Shown piece after piece: positions 7,138 to 17,402 of a DNA stretch of 64,000 nt. Both the position numbers and the translations under genes were made by a program. How positions within the stretch are numbered: the first letter of the stretch is position 1; every line of letters starts with the position of its first letter. The stretch covers positions 1 through 64,000 of the forward strand of contig JACOEM010000011.1 of the NCBI GenBank assembly GCA_024998565.1. Direction: 5' to 3'. The notes below the pieces were generated by a model. It ran no database searches and was not told the DNA's origin. It saw nothing but the letters and a program-made list of their open reading frames with translations. The DNA comes from Nitrospira sp. (GTDB lineage Bacteria > Nitrospirota > Nitrospiria > Nitrospirales > Nitrospiraceae).

Positions 7138-9342
7138 TCAGACGCGCCACATCGTGGCTTCAAAGTCGTCTCCCGGCCGGTTGAAGGTGGCCGGGCTGTG
7201 GTGAGGATACCGCGCGATTTCCATCCCATGTTCCGACACCGTCAGGGTCAACCGTAGTTCTGTGTCGATCTCGATGCCCAGTTCTTTGAACGGTATGCCC
7301 AGTTCCAGAATTTTTCGCCGGCAGATCGTGCGGTAGGAGCCCCTGTCGCGATAGAGGCCGGACTCGTCCGCCCGGGAGAGCAGAAAGGTGTCCGCGCCTT
7401 CGGCCGTGAGGGCAAACGACAACTTATATTGCTGGATGCCCGAGCCGATGAATAGGTCTGCGGTGCAGTGCTCCTGGCGCGTTTGAGTTCGTTCATCGAG
7501 ATCCAGCCGGAGGTAGAGATGTTCGCGGTCGAACCCGAAGAAAATGGAGGTGAAGAGTCCTTCGGACTTCCACATGGCTCCCAGCGGGGGCGTCGGATTG
7601 ATAGTGCCGGCCCCGCGCCATTCGAAAAAATTGGAGACCATGCCGTCGAGGGTCGGGGTGATGAGCGCCAGCGGGAGTTGCACCAGGTCCAGGCCTTGCG
7701 GCGTGCGGGCCTCGACCAGGGGCTGATTCAAGATGTCGGGCGGCGTCACCCCGGCATAGGTCCAGACGTTGCGCAGGTGCGTGCGGAACAGGCGGTCGAA
7801 CTCCTGTTTATAGTCGGTATCGAAGTCGTCGCCGTACCACCAGAACCAGTCGCTGCCTTCGGCGGCATAGAGTTCGTCCCAGGCCGCGCGGGCTTTGTCC
7901 GGCGCCAACGAGGGCGTGAGGTCCACGAGACGGGCCCGCGTGTGCTGCAGGAGGTCCCAGCCGCGATTGTCTTCCTGGTGGCCGATCCAGATTTTAAAGT
8001 CCTGGTTGATCCAGGAGCCGGAATGTAACTGCTCGAGGCGTTGAGGGGGTGGAACCGACTCCAACGCGTGGCTCACGGTGTTCAATTGCACGCGAATGCC
8101 ATGGCCGATATGCAGTCCGTCCTGTTCGAAGGCACGAAACAGCAGGGAGAGGAAGCGCTCGCCGCCGTCGTGATAATGCTCCCAGGGATTCTCGCCGTCG
8201 AGAATCACGGCCAGGAGCCCGTTCTCCAGCGGAATGTCGTATGCAAGCCCGCGGATTCGCCGGAGTACATCGTCGGCGGCCGACTCCGGGGTCGTCTTGT
8301 GATAGACGAAACCGAAGGCATCGGAAATATCCCGGTCGCGGAACACCATGGTGAGTGGCTGCTCCGCGGTGCCGACTGCGTAGGGCTGATAGAGATGATA
8401 ATGACGATTCCAGGCCTGGTCGGCCATCTGGAGCGACCGGTAGAGGATACCTTCGTCCGTCGCCAGCCAGCGAATCCCGGCTTTGCTCAGGATGGGCAAC
8501 AACTCAGGACAGACTGATCCTTCGGACGGCCAGAGCCCGGCCGGTGCACGGCCGAACGTGTGCGTATGGTACTCGATCGCCCGTCGCACCTGGGCGTCGG
8601 CGTCGGCCGGAGCATGGAATCGAGCGGGCAGCGGCAGGTCCGGCCTGGCGCGGCGAGTGAATTCCGAGTCGATCACAAGCGGAAGAATCGGGTGGAAAAA
8701 CGGCGTGGTAGTCAACTCGATCTGTCCACGCTCCTGGAGCGCCTTATACATCGGAACAATCTGCCTGATTGCGGTCTGTTGCAGCGCCAGCACTTCCTGC
8801 TTGTCTTCTTCCGTGAAGCCCCGATTCTTCGCGCGCAACTCCGCCAGACGTGGAAAGCGCTGCAGGCTGCCGTAGCCGAACCAGGCGAGATTGTGCCAGA
8901 CCTGAAGGTCCAGAAATTCCTGCGTCGAAAACTGCCTGGCCAGACGATCGAGGTCTTGCCCCTGGACGTCGACACCACGTTTCACCAGCAGTTCCTGATA
9001 ACGGGGGAAGGGGCGCACCATGGTGGCCCAATTGGCGGAAAAGAAATGGCGGATCAGGAAGGCTTTTTCAGTCGGGGTCAGCTCGGCCGCCTGGCGTTGT
9101 GCATATTCCAGAAAGAGATCGCGGACGCGGCCTGTGGAGAACTCCTCCAGTTGCAGCAGCAGCGACGGCGTGAAGTTAAAGGTCGAGCGAGCCTCCGGAA
9201 ATCGCTCCAGCAGGAAGGCCATGTCGAAGTAGGCCTTGGTGGCGTGCAGACGCACCCAGGGCATACTCGCGGACCCCGTGAGCGGGTCCGTGTAATACGG
9301 CTGGTGCATATGCCAGAGGAAACAGAGTTGAATGGTTTTCAT
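7138..9342 (-). CDS. Glycoside hydrolase family 57 (alpha-amylase/pullulanase-like)
   Basis: 734-residue intracellular GH57 enzyme; no signal peptide (starts MKTIQLCFLW). The family's first motif HMHQP is at residues 11-15. A WPSEGSV segment, a following WLATDEG segment and ILDGENPWEHY match the later GH57 motifs holding the catalytic Glu and Asp. The last ~180 residues form a beta-rich region typical of this subgroup of cytoplasmic alpha-glucan hydrolases. Known relatives act on starch, glycogen or maltodextrin, as alpha-amylase, amylopullulanase or glucanotransferase; the exact reaction cannot be assigned. It lies upstream of galT on the same strand, and the pair probably handles stored glycogen. 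Confidence 0.9.
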   Translation of the reverse strand: MKTIQLCFLWHMHQPYYTDPLTGSASMPWVRLHATKAYFDMAFLLERFPEARSTFNFTPSLLLQLEEFSTGRVRDLFLEYAQRQAAELTPTEKAFLIRHFFSANWATMVRPFPRYQELLVKRGVDVQGQDLDRLARQFSTQEFLDLQVWHNLAWFGYGSLQRFPRLAELRAKNRGFTEEDKQEVLALQQTAIRQIVPMYKALQERGQIELTTTPFFHPILPLVIDSEFTRRARPDLPLPARFHAPADADAQVRRAIEYHTHTFGRAPAGLWPSEGSVCPELLPILSKAGIRWLATDEGILYRSLQMADQAWNRHYHLYQPYAVGTAEQPLTMVFRDRDISDAFGFVYHKTTPESAADDVLRRIRGLAYDIPLENGLLAVILDGENPWEHYHDGGERFLSLLFRAFEQDGLHIGHGIRVQLNTVSHALESVPPPQRLEQLHSGSWINQDFKIWIGHQEDNRGWDLLQHTRARLVDLTPSLAPDKARAAWDELYAAEGSDWFWWYGDDFDTDYKQEFDRLFRTHLRNVWTYAGVTPPDILNQPLVEARTPQGLDLVQLPLALITPTLDGMVSNFFEWRGAGTINPTPPLGAMWKSEGLFTSIFFGFDREHLYLRLDLDERTQTRQEHCTADLFIGSGIQQYKLSFALTAEGADTFLLSRADESGLYRDRGSYRTICRRKILELGIPFKELGIEIDTELRLTLTVSEHGMEIARYPHHSPATFNRPGDDFEATMWRV

Positions 9343-9499
9343 CGGGAAGTTTCTTGCAGACTCCGGGGCAGTATGTCATAGGGGTAGGAGTGTTGCAATG
9401 AAAGGGCCGGATTGAGGTGGGCCTGTTTTCTTTCCGCCCGGGTGAGTGCGATCATGCGGTATGGGACCGGCGGTGGTGCGAAACGGGGAGCCAGGCAGA

Positions 9500-9943
9500 A
9501 TGGAATCGAATCAGATGGTTTCGAGCGAGATACGTACAGCGCCGCTGGTATCGTCTTTTTCGATCCTGCGGTATTGGGGACCGGTCTGTTTGTATGCCGG
9601 ACTCATTTTCTTCGGGTCTTCTGTTTCCAATCCACCGGAATCCGTTTCGTCGCTAATGGAAAAGATCTCCGACAAGATCTTGCATCTCTGCGAATACGGA
9701 GTTTTTGGGGCCTTGGCCTATCGGGCCTGTCGGCACGGAGCGGGTGCTTGGGTGGCCCGACATGCCGGCATCGTAGCGGTGGTCGGTTGTGCGCTCTACG
9801 GCCTGAGCGATGAGATCCATCAATTGTTCGTGCCCCTTCGTCAGGGAGATCCGTTGGATCTGGTGGCCGATTCCGTGGGTGCCACGCTCGGGGCCTGGAC
9901 CTGGCGTCTCACAGAGCGGCGCGCTGTTCAGTCATCCCTGTAG
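9500..9943 (+). CDS. VanZ-like membrane protein
   Basis: 147 residues from the ATG at 9500, preceded by a weak purine-rich stretch (GGGGAGCC). Four hydrophobic segments are visible. The VanZ-family core is present: FFGSSVSNPP after the first helix, SDKILHLCEYGVFG, and the conserved SDEIHQLFVPLRQGDPLDLVAD (in two parts: SDEIHQLFVP, RQGDPLDLVAD) before the last helix. VanZ proteins are small membrane proteins of poorly known function, named for a teicoplanin-resistance gene; chromosomal members are not resistance determinants by default. An upstream ATG at 9446 is open but adds a non-hydrophobic stretch. It is convergent with the aldo/keto reductase gene. Confidence 0.85.
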   Translation: MESNQMVSSEIRTAPLVSSFSILRYWGPVCLYAGLIFFGSSVSNPPESVSSLMEKISDKILHLCEYGVFGALAYRACRHGAGAWVARHAGIVAVVGCALYGLSDEIHQLFVPLRQGDPLDLVADSVGATLGAWTWRLTERRAVQSSL

Positions 9944-10068
9944 CCTCGGCGCGTTTCGCCCGATCCTCTCCCATCGATTCTTGCCGCGTTGTTTCTCCGA
10001 TCCTCGCTCCTTTCTCTGCGTGATGACGGTGCAGATGGTCCGCTGAGCCTGCCTTGCGTTTCCAGCTT

Positions 10069-11040
10069 CTACCAGGCGTAGGCCTCGGGGGCGGCGCCGC
10101 CCGGGCCGGGGAAGATTGTGTCCAATGTCTTGAGGTGTTCCGGAGTCAGCGTCAGCTCCAACGCCGCGAGTGCGGATGTCAGCTGTTCCTTGGTGCGAGG
10201 CCCGATGATGGGGGCCGTCACGGCCGGTTGATGAAGCAGCCAGGCGAGGGCGACGGCGGCCGGCGTGGCATTCACGGTCCTGCAGAACTGTTCATAGGCT
10301 TCCAGTTTTGTGCGATGGGTCTCGATATCTTTCCGGACGTCTTCGTCTGCCCGCCGTCCGGTTGTGTGCGTGCTCAGCGCCCCTCCCAGCAGACCTCGCG
10401 CCAGGGGACTCCAGGGAATGATGCCGATCCCATAAGCCTGACAGGCCGGGATGACCTCCAGTTCGACGGTTCGCTCCAGGAGGTTGTAGAGACTTTGTTC
10501 CGAGATGAGCCCGAGAAAGTGGCGTGACTTCGCCATCTCTTGCGCCTGCGCGATGTGCCAGCCGGCGAAATTGCTGCTGCCGACGTACAGCACCTTCCCT
10601 TCGCGGCAGAGTTGTTCCATCGCCTGCCAGATTTCCTCCCAGGGGCATTCACGATCGATGTGATGCATCTGGTAGAGGTCGAGATGGTCTGTCTGTAGAC
10701 GCCGGAGACTCTCTTCGCACGCGCGTTTGATATGCAAGGCAGACAGGCGCGACTGGTTGGGCCAGTCGCCCATGCGGCCATAGACCTTCGTGGCCAGCAC
10801 AATTTTCTCTCGTCGCCCGCCGCCTTGGGCGAGCCAACGGCCGACAATCTGCTCCGTCACCCCTTCGCCGACTTTCCAGCCATAGACGTTGGCGCTGTCG
10901 AAAAAGTTGATGCCCCGTTCGAGTGCCTGGTCCATGATCGCAAAACTGTCGGTTTCGGAGGTCTGCGGGCCGAAGTTCATGGTGCCGAGACAGAGGCGGC
11001 TGACCCGCAGGCCCGAGCGCCCGAGATGAACGTAGTGCAT
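10069..11040 (-). CDS. Aldo/keto reductase
   Basis: 323-residue cytoplasmic NADPH-dependent oxidoreductase of the AKR family. The start at 11040 (MHYVHLGRSG) has AAGGAG 6 nt upstream. The catalytic tetrad is visible as D48 and Y53 (FDSANVYGW), K84 (LATKVYG) and H125/H126 (QMHHID), and the C-terminal cofactor segment appears as IIGPRTKEQL. It most resembles the AKR group of YajO/YghZ or potassium-channel beta-subunit type. Its substrate is unknown and the neighbours do not help: it stands alone between two plus-strand genes. Confidence 0.9.
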   Translation of the reverse strand: MHYVHLGRSGLRVSRLCLGTMNFGPQTSETDSFAIMDQALERGINFFDSANVYGWKVGEGVTEQIVGRWLAQGGGRREKIVLATKVYGRMGDWPNQSRLSALHIKRACEESLRRLQTDHLDLYQMHHIDRECPWEEIWQAMEQLCREGKVLYVGSSNFAGWHIAQAQEMAKSRHFLGLISEQSLYNLLERTVELEVIPACQAYGIGIIPWSPLARGLLGGALSTHTTGRRADEDVRKDIETHRTKLEAYEQFCRTVNATPAAVALAWLLHQPAVTAPIIGPRTKEQLTSALAALELTLTPEHLKTLDTIFPGPGGAAPEAYAW

Positions 11041-11175
11041 GTGCGTCTCCTTGGGGTAGAGCAGATAGGATACCGGCTCGTGGTGAGGGCTGGCAACCAA
11101 TCGGCAGACGAGGGTGTATGCAGCAGGTGACTTTCTGCTGGCAGTTCAGCAAGGTTTGGCTATAATGCCGATCGT

Positions 11176-12276
11176 ATGACAACGACAAATCCAGCCGCTC
11201 CCGCGGCACCGCTTGCCCCGCCGGATCCTGCACGAATTGCCAAGACAGTTGCGACCAAGCTGCCGTTTCGCGACGATGTGACGGGGTTGACCCCGCTCGC
11301 CGGTGACGCATCGAATCGCCGATACTTCCGGATCGCCTTGAAGGGGACGCCCTCGGCATTGATCCTCATGCAGTTGGCCGATCCGGAGGGTTTCAAAAAG
11401 TCTGAAGAAGCCGTCAGCGGCGCGTCCGCTCAGATTGCGGAACTGCCCTTTACCAACGTGCTCACGCATCTGCAGCGCACCGGTGTCACCGTCCCGCAGT
11501 TGCACTATTACGATCGCGAGGCCGGCTTCCTGTACTTGGAGGATTTCGGGGATCTGACGCTGGCCGAAGCCTGCCGCGATGCGGATCGTGCCCGCTTGGT
11601 TTCGCTCTACCGTCAGGCGATCGATCAATTGGTGCGGCTCCAAGTGAAGGGGACGCAACCGCCCGCCCCCGGCTGTATCGCCTTTCACCGGCAATTCGAT
11701 GTGCCGCTGTTGATGTGGGAGTTCGACCACTTCCTCGAATATGGGATTGTCGCGCGGTTAGGGCAGCCTATGAAACCGGCCGACGACAAGGCGGTCCGCG
11801 CCGAGTTTCAACGTATCGCCGAATTGCTGGCCGGGCAGCCGCAGGTCTTCGTCCATCGCGATTACCATTCACGCAATCTCATGGTCGACGGATCGCGCAT
11901 CGGGATCATCGATTTTCAGGATGCCCTCATGGGCCCGGCGACCTACGATCTGGCCTCGTTGCTGAAAGATGCGTACATCGAGCTGGAGGATGCGGTGGTG
12001 GACGGGTTGGTCGATCATTTCCTCAATGGCCTTGTCGCCCACGGGCAAGGGTGGGCGGATCGCGCGGCGTTTCGCCGCCTGTTCGACTTGACCAGTATCC
12101 AACGCAACCTCAAGGCCGCCGGCCGGTTTGTCTACATCGACCGGGTCAAACACAACCCGAAATTTCTCGCCGACATCCCTCGCGTTCTAGGCTACGTGAA
12201 ACGGAATTTGTCCAAATACCCGGAGTTGGCCACATTACGTCAGCACTTGGCGCCCTACGTTCCTGAACTGCAATAA
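11176..12276 (+). CDS. amgK: Amino-sugar anomeric kinase, AmgK-like
   Basis: 366-residue phosphotransferase of the APH fold. The catalytic loop HRDYHSRNLMV (HxDxxxxN) and the metal-binding IDFQDA are clear around residues 232-260, and LTPLAGDASNRRYFRI near residue 42 is the nucleotide-binding start. The gene lies directly upstream of a MurU-type nucleotidyltransferase. In Pseudomonas AmgK and MurU convert recycled N-acetylmuramate to UDP-MurNAc: AmgK makes the 1-phosphate, MurU adds UMP. The pairing is what lifts this call above generic aminoglycoside phosphotransferase-like. It does not resemble a drug-resistance enzyme. Confidence 0.82.
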   Translation: MTTTNPAAPAAPLAPPDPARIAKTVATKLPFRDDVTGLTPLAGDASNRRYFRIALKGTPSALILMQLADPEGFKKSEEAVSGASAQIAELPFTNVLTHLQRTGVTVPQLHYYDREAGFLYLEDFGDLTLAEACRDADRARLVSLYRQAIDQLVRLQVKGTQPPAPGCIAFHRQFDVPLLMWEFDHFLEYGIVARLGQPMKPADDKAVRAEFQRIAELLAGQPQVFVHRDYHSRNLMVDGSRIGIIDFQDALMGPATYDLASLLKDAYIELEDAVVDGLVDHFLNGLVAHGQGWADRAAFRRLFDLTSIQRNLKAAGRFVYIDRVKHNPKFLADIPRVLGYVKRNLSKYPELATLRQHLAPYVPELQ

Positions 12277-12342
12277 GCAGTAAAACGAGAAACGACAAAC
12301 GTGAAACGGGCCGTGAGAGAAGAATTCTGCACGATCATGTCT

Positions 12343-12408
12343 CTTTCACGTTTTACTTTTCACGGTTCACCTTTCACGCTTCATCTTTCACGGTTCACCT
12401 TTCACGTG
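12343..12408 (+). repeat. Imperfect 14-bp tandem repeats based on TTTCACG
   Basis: Between amgK and murU the sequence repeats CTTTCACG followed by a variable TTCAC/TTCAT block about every 14 nt, with four to five units. Two further GTGAAAC words (the complement) lie at 12300 and just beyond. The same heptamer recurs at 13170-13200 and inside a coding region at 27391-27416. The units are too short and too close for CRISPR. Confidence 0.65.
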
Positions 12409-12416
12409 TGCTGCAC

Positions 12417-13190
12417 ATGAACGCCATGATCCTCGCTGCAGGCCTCGGTACTCGCCTGAGGCCCCTCACCGACGTGACGCCGAAACCGCTCCTTCCGGTG
12501 GCCGGCACGCCGATGATCGTCTGGAATCTGCTCCTCCTGAAGCGTCATGGCATTCGCGAGGTGGTGATCAATCTCCATCATTTGGGCGCAATGATTCAGC
12601 AGGCGCTGGGTGACGGCTCGGCGTTCGGGATGCGACTCCTCTATTCGCATGAGCCGGTGATTCTCGGCACCGGCGGCGGGATCAAGCAGGCGGAGCCGCA
12701 CTTTCACGGTGAGCCCGTGTTGATTCTCAACGGCGACACGCTGTTCGAGCTGGATCTCGGCGCATTGATCGCGTTTCATGTGGCGCAGCAGGCTGCGGCG
12801 ACCCTGGTGCTGCGACAGGACCCCGAAGCCGCGCGGTGGGGGTTGGTCGAGGTGACGGACCGGGGTGAAGTGGTGCGGATCACCGGGCGCGGCCGTACGG
12901 AGACGCTACCAACGACCGGTCGCATGTTCGCCGGCATCCATATTCTGCATCCGCGTCTTTTGCGTGAGGTACCGGTGGGGAAAGAATCCTCGATCATCGA
13001 CGCCTATGTGCGCGGCATTCAAGAAGGGGAACGGATCGTCGGGTACGACTTCAGCGGCTATTGGAGCGATGTCGGCACGCCTGAACGGTATGCGCAAGCA
13101 GAACGGGATGCGGCAGCCGGGTTGCTGAATCTCACCTCCAGAACGTCCGATGGTGTGTCTCACGGGACACCCGTGAAGCGTGAAAAATAA
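12417..13190 (+). CDS. murU: N-acetylmuramate-1-phosphate uridylyltransferase, MurU-like
   Basis: 257-residue cytoplasmic nucleotidyltransferase of the GT-A/hexapeptide-free NTP_transferase family. AAGLGTRLRPLTD at the N-terminus binds the nucleotide, LNGDTLF holds the metal-binding Asp, and WSDVGTPERY closes the domain. There is no C-terminal left-handed helix domain, as in MurU and unlike GlmU. Placement after amgK supports the MurNAc recycling role; mannose-1-phosphate or glucose-1-phosphate nucleotidyltransferase would be alternatives by sequence alone. Start taken at ATG 12417; a GTG 9 bp upstream is also possible. Repeat-rich DNA occupies the 140-bp gap before it. Confidence 0.82.
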   Translation: MNAMILAAGLGTRLRPLTDVTPKPLLPVAGTPMIVWNLLLLKRHGIREVVINLHHLGAMIQQALGDGSAFGMRLLYSHEPVILGTGGGIKQAEPHFHGEPVLILNGDTLFELDLGALIAFHVAQQAAATLVLRQDPEAARWGLVEVTDRGEVVRITGRGRTETLPTTGRMFAGIHILHPRLLREVPVGKESSIIDAYVRGIQEGERIVGYDFSGYWSDVGTPERYAQAERDAAAGLLNLTSRTSDGVSHGTPVKREK

Positions 13191-13522
13191 CACGTGAAAC
13201 GTATTTCGTTGGGGGCGAGAGTGTGTGGACCGCGGCGGTAGGAGGAGATCTGTACGGTAGGCTCCAAGTCCCACAGCTATCGTCTCTATTTTCGGACGCG
13301 AGACGAAGGACCGCTTCTTCCGTGTAGCCGGAGGCTCAAAAAGGCCGTTCAGCAAGGCCGCAGCAATGCGAGGAGGCGAGGCGTACCCTTGCGGTACGTT
13401 GAGCTTCGGAGGTTCACGACGCGAAAAATAAAGCGCGTCACGTTTGTGAACGCCGCCGAGACGGTGAGGCGGCAGTGTCTTGCGAGAACGAAGCTGACGG
13501 TCGTGTTGCCCATCCTGCCTGG
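13191..13522. other. Intergenic region with dispersed repeat copy A
   Basis: 332 bp between the converging murU and response regulator genes. The first part has a few GTGAAACG words. Most of the rest (13335-13517) is a long copy of the dispersed inverted-repeat element described separately. No gene is seen. Confidence 0.6.
13335..13517. repeat. Dispersed inverted-repeat element, copy A (long form)
   Basis: About 183 bp. It shares nearly the whole internal 80 bp with copy D at 32817-33007 (only about three differences from GGTTCACGACGCG to TTGCGAGAACG). The core carries two hairpins: GTTCACGACGCG pairing with CGCGTC...GTGAAC, and GCCGCC pairing with GGCGGC. The outer ends (CAAAAAGGCCGTTCAGC and ...CATCCTGCC) are more degraded than in copy D. 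It sits between convergent genes. Confidence 0.75.
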
Positions 13523-14899
<1,377 letters not shown>

Positions 14900-14945
14900 C
14901 GGTATCGCGACTTGCTAGCGGCGATCAGCCATTCGCACTTCGCAG

Positions 14946-16268
14946 TTACCCTTCCATCACATTCATGACCAAACCGGTGAGCGGCTTGGGGAAGAAGTAG
15001 GTCGACTTGTGCGGCATCCGCTCGCCCGCCGAGGCTACGGCCTTCACTTCGGCGACCTTGGTCGGGTTCAGCAGTAAGGCGGCGGTGCCGGTCCCCTGGC
15101 GCACCCAATTCAGCGCCTCGTGATCGTCTTTCGAATACAGCATCGCTTCCTGCTCCTGCTGGGTGGGACAGAGCGTAGTGACCACATGCTGTTGCAACAG
15201 GGACACATCGAGCCGGTCGCGCGGGGAGGCGGAGGCCGACGGGCGTTGGGCTTCTCGCAAGGTCAACAGGTAGTACTGCGGATCGTTCTTCAGCGCCAGC
15301 CCGAACATCGGCACGGACTGCCCGCGGCTGCGCAGGGTTTCGATAAATTGCCCCCGCACCTGGGCCTCATTGCCGGCCTGAAAGGGCAGTGTCGTGACTT
15401 CGAAGACGGGATCGAGCATGCGCAACAAATCTTTCGGGGCCGGGACGCCGGTTGTGAGCACACGGTGCGTCGGCAACACGGTCAGGCCCTTGTCCTCAAG
15501 GCTGGCGAACAGCATGAGGACATTGTCGTAAGGCTGGGGGCCAGACGGGGCATCGGCTTGCTGGCGTCGCGCGCGGCGATAATTGAGCGCCGTTTCATAG
15601 CGATGATGGCCGTCGGCGATGAAGAGCTGTTTCGTGTGCATGATCTCGACGACCTTGGCGAGCACCGCCGGATCAGTCACGCTCCACAGCCGCTGGCGGA
15701 ACCCCACGTCGTCCTGAAAGTCGATGCGTGGTTTGTCGGAGGCGATGGACCGCTCGATCAACGTAAGCACGTCGTTCTGCGGATCCGAATAGAGCGAAAT
15801 GATCGCACTGAAGTTTGCGCGGCAGGCTTCGAGCAAATTGAGCCGGTCGGTCTTGGCTGCGGCGCGTGTATTCTCGTGCGGGTAGATCTTGCCGGACCCG
15901 AACTCTTCCAACTCCACGGTGGAGAGAAAACCTTTGAAGACCTTCGTCGGGGTGCCGGGGGCTGAATAAGGCGGCTGGTATTCGATGGTGTGGTAGTAGA
16001 TGGCCGGCTTGTCGTCCCGACGCAAGGCGCCGGACTTGAGCCACTCCTTAAGGGCGCCCGCGGCGCGGAGGTACTTGTTGTTGCCGGTAGTATCGCCAGG
16101 CTGTTCATAGCCGAGTTCCAGGCGGATGACGTTGTTCGGATGGCGATCATGCAAGGTCTTCTGCAACGATGCGTCGATAATGTCATAGGGAGGTGCCACC
16201 ACCTGGCGGACGTCGCCGACGGTCGCAGGATTGTAAAGTGTACCGTGAAAGGGAATGACGTGTGCCAT
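14946..16268 (-). CDS. DUF1015 family protein
   Basis: 440-residue protein with the DUF1015 signature: an N-terminal VAPPYDIIDASLQ, a central YPHENTRAAAKTDRLNLL, and IADGHHRYETALNYRR with its conserved His pair around residue 220. The ATG at 16268 has AGGAACC upstream. Family members are about 400-450 residues, cytoplasmic and widespread in bacteria; their reaction is not established to my knowledge. No neighbour gives a pathway. The conserved charged residues suggest an enzyme. Confidence 0.85.
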   Translation of the reverse strand: MAHVIPFHGTLYNPATVGDVRQVVAPPYDIIDASLQKTLHDRHPNNVIRLELGYEQPGDTTGNNKYLRAAGALKEWLKSGALRRDDKPAIYYHTIEYQPPYSAPGTPTKVFKGFLSTVELEEFGSGKIYPHENTRAAAKTDRLNLLEACRANFSAIISLYSDPQNDVLTLIERSIASDKPRIDFQDDVGFRQRLWSVTDPAVLAKVVEIMHTKQLFIADGHHRYETALNYRRARRQQADAPSGPQPYDNVLMLFASLEDKGLTVLPTHRVLTTGVPAPKDLLRMLDPVFEVTTLPFQAGNEAQVRGQFIETLRSRGQSVPMFGLALKNDPQYYLLTLREAQRPSASASPRDRLDVSLLQQHVVTTLCPTQQEQEAMLYSKDDHEALNWVRQGTGTAALLLNPTKVAEVKAVASAGERMPHKSTYFFPKPLTGLVMNVMEG

Positions 16269-16397
16269 GCGGGTTCCTATCCTTTTCTCTCGTGGGTGCG
16301 GTGTGGTCCTGTTCGCCCGGCGGTGAGCCGGGTGTGTCGCTGAACGAGTACGCGCTGTCAGCAGAGCGTGGGCGTTGTGAAGCCGGGCGGCGGCAAC

Positions 16398-17402
16398 TCA
16401 GCGGTCGCGAGTCACCATGTAATCGGCGGCGATGGCCAGGGCGCGCTTGGCGGTGTTGTCGTGGAACAGGTCGAGATCGCGTTTGGCTGCGGCGACGAAC
16501 GCGTGTGCCCGCTCCATGGCGTAGGCGATGGACCCATACTCCTGCATCAAGCCGACGATACGGCGGAGTTCCTCGTCCGTGAGGGTGCGAGTCTCCATGC
16601 GATCCTTGATCAGCTGCCGATCCGGCTCTGAGCAGTGCTGCAGGAGGTGCAGCAGCGGCAGGGTCGCTTTGCCTTGCCGCAGGTCCTGCCCGAGTGTTTT
16701 GCCCAGGTGTTCACCGTTGGCGGTATAGTCCAGCGTATCGTCCGCCAGTTGGAATGCAATGCCCAGCCGCTGCCCGAACCGGAACAGCGCTTCTTGTAAC
16801 TCTTCCGTGGCGCCACCGACGATCGCGCCGATTTTACAGGATGCCGCAATCAGTCCGGCGGTCTTATGTTCGATGATGCGGAGATATTCCGACTCCGGCA
16901 TCAGCGGATTGCCGTTGTAATACAGCTGCAGCACCTCGCCTTCGGCCATTTTACGGCAGGCTTCCGAGAGCGCCTCGTTGATGCCTTGATTGCGGAAATC
17001 GACGATCTGACAGATCGCGCGCGAATAGAGATAGTCGCCCACGAGAATACTGATTTGGTTGCCCCAGACTTTGCTCGCGGTCCGGCGGCCCCGGCGCAGG
17101 TCGGCGTCATCGACGACGTCGTCGTGCAGCAGGGTGGCGGTATGGATGAATTCGACCAGGCTCCCGAGGGCTTGATGGTCCTGGCCGGCGTATCCGCAGA
17201 GATGGGCGCTGAGGAGCACGAAGAGGGGACGGACGCGTTTGCCGCCGCTGTTCAGGATATGGGCGGCGACGGTGTTGACGAGGGCGACGCTGGAGTCGAG
17301 ATTTTTCCGGATCTGTTCTTCGACCCCCTCCAGTTCTTCGCGATACACGTCCCACACATCGGCCATGCTGTGGAGCGTGAGGGTGGTCGGTCCGTTCGAC
17401 AT
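16398..17402 (-). CDS. Polyprenyl diphosphate synthase
   Basis: 334-residue trans-prenyltransferase that extends farnesyl or geranyl diphosphate with isopentenyl units to make the side chain of quinones. The first aspartate-rich motif is at 94-99 (DDVVDD) followed by LRRG, the second is FQLADDTLDYT near residue 220, and GGKRVRP near 53-59 binds substrate. Length and motifs fit octaprenyl/heptaprenyl/nonaprenyl synthases (IspB/HepT large subunit); chain length cannot be deduced. It is read away from gltB with a 237-bp divergent spacer. Confidence 0.9.
   Translation of the reverse strand: MSNGPTTLTLHSMADVWDVYREELEGVEEQIRKNLDSSVALVNTVAAHILNSGGKRVRPLFVLLSAHLCGYAGQDHQALGSLVEFIHTATLLHDDVVDDADLRRGRRTASKVWGNQISILVGDYLYSRAICQIVDFRNQGINEALSEACRKMAEGEVLQLYYNGNPLMPESEYLRIIEHKTAGLIAASCKIGAIVGGATEELQEALFRFGQRLGIAFQLADDTLDYTANGEHLGKTLGQDLRQGKATLPLLHLLQHCSEPDRQLIKDRMETRTLTDEELRRIVGLMQEYGSIAYAMERAHAFVAAAKRDLDLFHDNTAKRALAIAADYMVTRDR

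Noticed and set aside
11176-12276. Aminoglycoside resistance gene
   Set aside because: The APH fold is shared, but the neighbouring murU and overall pattern point to AmgK-type sugar kinase; there is no mobile context.
12343-12408. CRISPR array
   Set aside because: Units are only about 14 bp with no spacers of 25-40 bp and no cas genes.
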